Made by a program: the position numbers and the translations under genes. A stretch of DNA of 34,680 nucleotides from positions 1 through 34,680 of IMG/VR virus record IMGVR_UViG_3300034167_000387. One strand, given 5' to 3'. The notes below the pieces were generated by a model. That model worked only from the letters and a program-made list of their open reading frames with translations. It ran no database searches and had not been told where the DNA came from. Positions 29,912-34,680 of this stretch are shown piece after piece (the first letter of the stretch is position 1; each line of letters opens with the position of its first letter). Source of the DNA: a virus.

Positions 29912-30577
29912 CTATTTAGAAGCATAGGAGTTCCGCTCGGAGCGATAGAACTTGATTGCATCTGCCAAATCTGCAATATATTCCCGTGGATCGGCTGTAA
30001 ACACCTGACAGCCACCTTGTTCCACACCAATCAGAATGGCAATATTTCGGAGTTCCACTCCTGTGCGATCCTGCCACATAAGCGAATACGCCGTGGCTTG
30101 CATGAAGTAGTCTTGGATTGCGTCTTCGCTTTTCGGATATGTGGAAGACTTAAAGTCGATAACCGACGGCTTGTCATCAAAAAATCCAATGCAGTCCGTC
30201 CTTCCCGCCAATCCCACACGCTTCGACCACAGCGGAACTTCGATAGCGTGGATCGTGCCGATGCGGTCGATAGACTCCTGCATTTCGAAAAATAGGTCAG
30301 ACTCGCAAGTCCCCGCATTCGTCTGTACGGAACTGTGATCGTTTTTGAGATACGACTCGATAATTGAGTGAAGTTTCGTGCCACGGCTAAGTACTCTCTT
30401 TGATTCTTCGGGGTTTTCTCGCCGCCACTTGGCAAAGAAGGCTCGCTTCTTCCATCCCGTAACGGTGGTAACAGAGGGAAAAACGCCATCAGGGGTCTGA
30501 TAGCGTCTGCCGCCGTCTGTGTCTACGCTGTTTACATTTTCGTCTAGCGTCACTAATTCATGATGAAAGGTTTTCAT
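29912..30577 (-). CDS. PD-(D/E)XK nuclease, RecB/Cas4-like exonuclease
   Basis: This 221-residue protein carries the complete motif series of the RecB-type family: GTKLHSIIE (H70), E113 in AIEVPLWS, GRTDCIGFF (D128), VIDFKSS (D141-F-K143) and QATAYSLMW (Q160, Y164). It also has PSVTTVTGWKK and KWRREN near the start, as in related phage exonucleases and MGME1-like enzymes. A metal-dependent DNA exonuclease role in recombination or repair is well supported. It starts directly after the stop of the small gene upstream (TAAATG), without its own ribosome site. Confidence 0.86.
   Translation of the reverse strand: MKTFHHELVTLDENVNSVDTDGGRRYQTPDGVFPSVTTVTGWKKRAFFAKWRRENPEESKRVLSRGTKLHSIIESYLKNDHSSVQTNAGTCESDLFFEMQESIDRIGTIHAIEVPLWSKRVGLAGRTDCIGFFDDKPSVIDFKSSTYPKSEDAIQDYFMQATAYSLMWQDRTGVELRNIAILIGVEQGGCQVFTADPREYIADLADAIKFYRSERNSYASK
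29913..29919 (-). promoter_or_regulatory. Late-promoter-like CTAAATA embedded in Ser-Lys-stop
   Basis: TCT AAA TAG (Ser-Lys-stop of the nuclease) contains CTAAATA on the minus strand. It ends 18 bases before the ATG at 29894, with AGGAG in the gap. Confidence 0.52.
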
Positions 30578-30760
30578 TTATTCGTCTGGTGTTTCTTCAA
30601 TGATCTCCGTGCCTTCAGGCAATTCATCATCGCGTTTCTGCTGCGGAGGGGGAGTAATGGGAGTCTGATTGCGATTCTGTTGTCGCTGTGCAGCCTTCCA
30701 CTGTGGATTGTTCTGCTGATTTTGCTGTATCCAACTCAAATAATTTCTCATGTTGCTCAT
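30578..30760 (-). CDS. Small Gln/Asn/Pro-rich protein
   Basis: This 60-residue protein has an excellent AAGGAGA ribosome site before its ATG. It reads MSNMRNYLSWIQQNQQNNPQ, then a Gln/Arg-rich linker, TPITPPPQQKRDDELPEG and an acidic end. It is probably disordered. Its stop abuts the nuclease ATG, so the two are likely co-translated and it may modulate the nuclease. No family is recognised. Confidence 0.7.
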   Translation of the reverse strand: MSNMRNYLSWIQQNQQNNPQWKAAQRQQNRNQTPITPPPQQKRDDELPEGTEIIEETPDE

Positions 30761-30796
30761 AGTAGTCTCCTTAGTATATAGGGTGAATGCTCAAAG

Positions 30797-31612
30797 TCAA
30801 GAATCAGATCCAAGTATTTCTCCGTGAGCGTCTAGGAACTCTTGAGACGCAGTAATGTACTTGGATGTGGTTTTAGAAAACTCCGCGAATATTCGCTGAG
30901 TGAACGGATGGGTATTTCCGAATTGCACAATACACGGAAGCAGAATAGCATTAGCGGCTTCTTGTATGTAGGAGTGCTTTACATCAAATCCTCTTCCACC
31001 TTCTTGCTGCTTTGCTTCCAACAGCCCAATTGCTTGGATAAACGGCTGCTGTTTCTTTTCACTCAGTAGGGGAAGCGCAGCGGTTGCAGCAGAAACAATA
31101 TCACGAACGCAGTTCACGCACGAACTTCTAATGCTGTAGTCGCACTCTTCTTTAATAGACAAGAACTCGAATGGCATGGTGTTCTCACGAATCTTCTTCA
31201 GCACATCACGGCTTTTAAAGAATTGAATGTCTTCGTTCTGAACTCGCACCAAGTCGTACTTCTGCATGGCAGCAGACATACTGCACACGCGATTAAAAAG
31301 ATCACGGGAGGAAAACGCTTCCGCATACACTGATTGAGAGTCCTGAGTCCAACACCTAAACATCTGTGCAATCTTTGGTTTGTATCGCAACTGAGTGTTG
31401 TCTGCTTCCACCACAAGCACAGAAGGGTGGTATCGTTCGACTAGATTCTCTACAACAACACCTGCAAGGTGGGAAGAAGATCCCGCCGAGACTCGACATT
31501 GTAGTGATAGGGGTTGTGTTGGATTAGAGCAAGCAAAGGTTAATACGGCAAATCCTTCGGTTGTCTTCACACGAACCGATCCACATCCATCGGTTTGTTC
31601 ATATTCAATCAT
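30797..31612 (-). CDS. Unknown 271-residue protein
   Basis: The N-terminal half is beta-rich (GSVRVKTTEGFAVLTFACSN; PSVLVVEADNTQLRYKP). The C-terminal half is predicted to be helical (NCVRDIVSAATAALPLLSEK; IQEAANAILLPCIVQFGNTH). Several cysteines are spread along the protein without a zinc-like pair pattern. No catalytic motif that I recognise is present. It starts 3 bases after the stop of the bipolar protein gene with only a weak ribosome site, so it is probably translationally coupled. Its context is between nucleic-acid enzymes and virion-type genes. Confidence 0.68.
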   Translation of the reverse strand: MIEYEQTDGCGSVRVKTTEGFAVLTFACSNPTQPLSLQCRVSAGSSSHLAGVVVENLVERYHPSVLVVEADNTQLRYKPKIAQMFRCWTQDSQSVYAEAFSSRDLFNRVCSMSAAMQKYDLVRVQNEDIQFFKSRDVLKKIRENTMPFEFLSIKEECDYSIRSSCVNCVRDIVSAATAALPLLSEKKQQPFIQAIGLLEAKQQEGGRGFDVKHSYIQEAANAILLPCIVQFGNTHPFTQRIFAEFSKTTSKYITASQEFLDAHGEILGSDS

Positions 31613-31615
31613 TTG

Positions 31616-32155
31616 CTATTTCTTCTTTCGTGGTCGTATTCCGAATGTTAACCGCTTACGCATCGAGAGTTTTCGTTTTCTGTTTGCCTGTCCTCGTTTC
31701 GATCTAGCCTTTCGCGCAGATCGTTTGGAACGGAACTTTAGTTTTCGCAACTGGCTTACATTGCGGCGAACACAGGTACGCGCTCCGCGTTTCATGAATC
31801 CTGGTCCGCACTTGAACAGGATTCTTTTCTTGCCCTTGCGAACCACAATCTTGCGCTTTGCAGCAACCTCGTTCAGCATTTCACTCTCAATGTCAACCGA
31901 TTCTTCTATGTCTTCGGAGTCATCGTCTTCAATAGTGATTTCGGCTTCTTCCACGGGATCAAGAATGTAAATAACACCGTCCTTCTCTTCCCACTCAACA
32001 TCATTATCTTCTAGATACGCAACCACATCTTCGTATGATAGGTTGGGCATATCAAGCACAATCTTTTCCTCTGTGAGTTCGGCATCAAACTCTTCGAAGA
32101 TGATTCGCTGTAGTGAGCAAAAAGCGTGGTCGCGTAAGTCTTTGAATGGTTTCAT
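31616..32155 (-). CDS. Bipolar protein: acidic middle and extremely basic C-terminus
   Basis: This 179-residue protein starts at the ATG at 32155, overlapping the upstream TGA (ATGA) with AGGA upstream; a longer frame from 32191 lies inside the previous gene. It opens MKPFKDLRDHAFCSLQRIIF. Residues about 65-92 are Asp/Glu-rich (EAEITIEDDDSEDIEESVDI). The C-terminal 75 residues are very Lys/Arg-rich with FKCGPGFMKRGARTCVRR, a Cys-containing module like others I know in marine phages. The basic tail could bind DNA or be a virion component; both are inferred. Confidence 0.74.
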   Translation of the reverse strand: MKPFKDLRDHAFCSLQRIIFEEFDAELTEEKIVLDMPNLSYEDVVAYLEDNDVEWEEKDGVIYILDPVEEAEITIEDDDSEDIEESVDIESEMLNEVAAKRKIVVRKGKKRILFKCGPGFMKRGARTCVRRNVSQLRKLKFRSKRSARKARSKRGQANRKRKLSMRKRLTFGIRPRKKK

Positions 32156-33237
32156 AGTGCTATTCCTAATTTGTCTTTGACCACATCCCAACGATACTTA
32201 CTACGAAACATGAACTTTGCTTCAGTATAGTCTTCAAGTTTCTTGACTGTCCACGAAGGAACTCCATTAATCAAATCCAATTTAATTACACTAAGATCAT
32301 TAAAAAGGACTCTTAGAAACGGAGAACAGTCAAAAACACCGTCTTTGTTTGCGTCAACGATAAACATTCCAAGACCGTATGCAATGTTATTACCTGTATA
32401 TTTCTTACGCCCCTCGGTATATGCCTTCTTTGTAGGATCAGGCATTTTCGTTCTAGGAACTATGTAGTTGTCCATGAAGTAGTCAATCTTTCCTGTGCCT
32501 GTTACTCCCATTTTGTCTATAGTGGTGGTTCGCTTGGACTGCATGGTGACAGCAATGTCAGCCCAATTTACACTACTCATAGCATCTCTAACAGGTTTGG
32601 ACATTTTTGATGGAAATTTCTTTGCACCAACAATCATTCCTGTTACAAGAAAAAGACCTTCTATTATGGAATGTTCTCCAAGAGCCTTCATTACATTACG
32701 ACCAAATATTACTTCTTTATTGGTTGTATTGATTTTACTCTTTTCGATTCGTTCAGATATAACAGTAGGAGTCATTGTATTTGAAACTCCAGCACCAGTC
32801 TTTGAACTGTATCCAATGTACTTACCGTTTCTTTCCATGAAGAAGTCGAATAACTGGTAGTTTGTTCTGACAGGAAACACCACATTGTCGTATTTAGAAC
32901 CACTGTTAACACTTATAAGGTGACACGGACCAAGTACTTCTCCAAAGTACTTTTCAATTTCGGTTTCCCAAACTTTTTCTCCGTGAGCATTCGCGGTTTC
33001 TATTAGTAGTTTTTTATTGTTTTTCTTCTCTTCGTAGTCAACAAGTTCCTTTAAGTACTTCTTGTAAGCAGCAGGAATGTTTGCTTTGCCCACAAGCGTC
33101 TTCAACTTGGTAGTGTACTCACTTACAGGAACTACTATAAACTTGTCGTTTGGTTTTTGTACGAGACTACCTATTTCCTTCGCTGTTACAGAAGAAAATA
33201 TTGCAGCAGGACCAAGTGCTAGATCAAGATCAGCCAT
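32152..33237 (-). CDS. Unknown 361-residue phage protein, possibly nuclease-like
   Basis: GAGGAG precedes the ATG. The protein opens MADLDLALGPAAIFSSVTAK and contains KYFGEVLGPCHLISVNSG, FPVRTNYQLFDFF, NGKYIGYSSKTGAGVSNTM (about 136-154) and an EF-hand-like VDANKDGVFD loop (residues 294-303). The GEVLGP...iSxKxGxG pattern occurs in other phage hypotheticals and faintly resembles a restriction-endonuclease-like core (acid followed by S-x-K), but this is not proven. The C-terminus ends YRWDVVKDKLGIAL. It starts 10 bases after the upstream stop. No clear function can be assigned. Confidence 0.72.
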   Translation of the reverse strand: MADLDLALGPAAIFSSVTAKEIGSLVQKPNDKFIVVPVSEYTTKLKTLVGKANIPAAYKKYLKELVDYEEKKNNKKLLIETANAHGEKVWETEIEKYFGEVLGPCHLISVNSGSKYDNVVFPVRTNYQLFDFFMERNGKYIGYSSKTGAGVSNTMTPTVISERIEKSKINTTNKEVIFGRNVMKALGEHSIIEGLFLVTGMIVGAKKFPSKMSKPVRDAMSSVNWADIAVTMQSKRTTTIDKMGVTGTGKIDYFMDNYIVPRTKMPDPTKKAYTEGRKKYTGNNIAYGLGMFIVDANKDGVFDCSPFLRVLFNDLSVIKLDLINGVPSWTVKKLEDYTEAKFMFRSKYRWDVVKDKLGIAL

Positions 33238-33247
33238 GAATTACTCC

Positions 33248-34680
33248 TCACTTCTTTGCTTGGGCATTCGTCTTCTTGTTCATGGTTTCGCGTTGCTTTA
33301 CATCAACCTTCCACAGATCCCAATCAGACAGTTTTCGATTCTGTGGCATCTTGGATTCGGTTTCAGTAATGCAGATCATACCAACATCGGTAAAGTCAGC
33401 AGACTCCCAAATCATATCATTGCCACGATCAAGCACCATGCGGCGGGTCTTCTTATTTATGATCTGCAAGCCAGTACCTGCAACATTCAGTTCTACTTGA
33501 TTAGCACCCATCATGAATACAACGGATCCCATTACGCGAGTCTTCTTGATCTTGACTGAAGTTTCCTTGCCGTCCTTCTTGCCGTAGATTTCAAAGGTTG
33601 TTCCCTCTGGCTTCTTGTTTGCAAGTGCAACTAGATCCGCAGCAGTCTTTTCGTTCTTCGCGATTGTGTTTCCTGCAACAGCATCACGAGTCACCTGTGA
33701 TGCAATGCTTGCAATCTGTTTGCCGTGTGAATCTGAGCGGTTGGTTCCTCTACCAATACGAGCACCCACACCAAATGTATCGGGAGCGTCTCCCTCGATC
33801 TTTGGCTTCTTCATCTTTGGCTTTGCCGCAGCCTCGGAAAGACTATCGTGGTACGCATTGAAACTTGTCATTATCGCACCCACGCTTTGATTCTCGCGTC
33901 CCATCAATTTGGAAACCTTGTGCTTCTTGAGGATCTGCTTGATCTTGGCTTCCTGTTGGGCAGGAGTCATACTGTTCTCTGCCTCTAGATTCATTACCTT
34001 CTTCAAGTCTTCAACAGCCCCATCAGGAAGAGCGTAGATCCAGTCTTCAAGAGCAGCCTTCATGCCACCTTCATTCAACTTTACAGAAACAGATTCATGA
34101 AGTGACTGTGTGATACGACTAATACGACCGCTTCCGAACTTGCTCATGTGATATCCTTCTGTCTTTGCCTTGGGCTTTTCTTTGATTGCTTCACCACCAC
34201 GGGTCTGACTCATCAGCCCTACACTCTTCTGAAATCCATTAGAGAACTTGATCATGTCTTCCACAGGAACAGGCTTACCGCCTTTAGTAATGGTTCGCGT
34301 CTTCATTGTGGTGTTTGCACCGCTTCCGTTTGCAATATCCATTGCACACTGTGCAGCCCAACGGTGGTGTCCGTCAATCACATAGCCGTCACTCACATAA
34401 ATTGGTTCAAGAAGTCGCGATGCTGCTTTTCCGTAGTTCGTGGGATCCGCTGCGGCAGCAGCAAGAGTTCCGTACATTCCTGCAACCTTCTCACCCTTCA
34501 ATTGACCTTGAATTGGTTTGAGTGAAGTCACATCCACTTCTTCTTCCTTTACTTCGTATCCCGAAGCCTCAAGAGCCTTACGGTACTCTTTTTCCATATT
34601 GATTTCGCTCTTCAAGTCTTCGGGTGTTACCTGATCAGGAGTAGTGTACCCCTTGCTTGCCATGAGAGCCTTGTACGCAA
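33248..34680 (-). CDS. ParB-like-motif protein, 5' end probably outside window
   Basis: The frame is open to the right edge (codons for AYKAL precede the Met at 34663), and only a weak AAGG sits before that Met, so the true start may lie outside. From that Met there are 471 residues. Residues about 84-110 read EPIYVSDGYVIDGHHRWAAQ, the GHHRW box of ParB/Srx-type domains, which in marine phages is a recurrent module. Next come GFQKSVGLMSQTRGG and MSKFGSGRISRITQSLHES, helical segments (about 205-265), a middle region and a C-terminal beta part (TSVKIKKTRVMGSVVFMMGA; DRGNDMIWESADFTDVGMI). Catalytic or DNA-binding roles are not certain; a virion-associated protein is also possible. Confidence 0.75.
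   Translation of the reverse strand, partial: AYKALMASKGYTTPDQVTPEDLKSEINMEKEYRKALEASGYEVKEEEVDVTSLKPIQGQLKGEKVAGMYGTLAAAAADPTNYGKAASRLLEPIYVSDGYVIDGHHRWAAQCAMDIANGSGANTTMKTRTITKGGKPVPVEDMIKFSNGFQKSVGLMSQTRGGEAIKEKPKAKTEGYHMSKFGSGRISRITQSLHESVSVKLNEGGMKAALEDWIYALPDGAVEDLKKVMNLEAENSMTPAQQEAKIKQILKKHKVSKLMGRENQSVGAIMTSFNAYHDSLSEAAAKPKMKKPKIEGDAPDTFGVGARIGRGTNRSDSHGKQIASIASQVTRDAVAGNTIAKNEKTAADLVALANKKPEGTTFEIYGKKDGKETSVKIKKTRVMGSVVFMMGANQVELNVAGTGLQIINKKTRRMVLDRGNDMIWESADFTDVGMICITETESKMPQNRKLSDWDLWKVDVKQRETMNKKTNAQAKK

Overview
The window looks like part of the genome of a large tailed bacteriophage, most likely an uncultured T4-like (myovirus-type) phage of an aquatic bacterium. The reasons are long modular fibre genes whose N-termini resemble phage tropism-determinant heads, TAAATA elements like T4-type late promoters in front of several genes, tightly packed and often overlapping genes, and a class II ribonucleotide reductase of the kind carried by many marine phages. 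No capsid, portal, terminase, sheath or polymerase gene is visible, so taxonomy and host are inferences. No tRNA, rRNA, CRISPR array, insertion sequence or integrase was seen.

Region 1 (1-17144, + strand) is an adhesion and tail-fibre factory. It begins inside a collagen-like fibre gene that runs in from the left. Next come a small fibre protein, several long beta-rich fibres (2051, 3626, 5964, 6869, 9769, 12316, 15511), two small coiled-coil proteins between the fibres, three tandem LamG/concanavalin-like lectin proteins (13062-15240), and small accessory proteins. The fibres share N-terminal heads, internal repeat blocks and, in four cases, a C-terminal DGG[TE][FY] tail, so the region has plainly grown by duplication and shuffling. 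It ends at a strong intrinsic terminator (17176-17199).

Region 2 (17200-20659, + strand) holds a monomeric-type adenosylcobalamin-dependent ribonucleotide reductase (nrdJ), a lipoprotein trypsin-like serine protease with an intact catalytic triad, an overlapping 28-residue membrane microprotein, and a RuvC-like resolvase. The protease and the resolvase each have a TAAATA element only five bases upstream of the ATG, which suggests very short or leaderless late transcripts.

Region 3 (20656-34680, - strand) meets region 2 tail to tail, with stop codons overlapping by four bases. In transcription order, from right to left, it contains: a ParB-like-motif protein (open at the right edge), an unknown 361-residue protein, an acidic/basic bipolar protein, an unknown 271-residue protein, a small Gln-rich protein, a PD-(D/E)XK nuclease, a ligase-like KxDG protein, a nucleotidyltransferase with a Cys-rich tail, two Lys-rich proteins of structural or scaffold character, a conserved small helical protein, two adhesion proteins, a small Pro-rich protein, a three-helix holin-like membrane protein and a lipoprotein with one membrane helix. 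The last two could form part of a lysis cassette, although no endolysin is in view. Three of the late-promoter-like CTAAATA motifs on this strand are built into the last codons and stop of the upstream gene.

Together the window couples receptor binding (regions 1 and 3), nucleotide supply and DNA end processing (regions 2 and 3) and possible envelope functions around the convergent junction. The strongest leads are the shuffled fibre array, the proline-free collagen rod, the protease plus microprotein pair, and the nuclease / ligase-like / nucleotidyltransferase neighbourhood.
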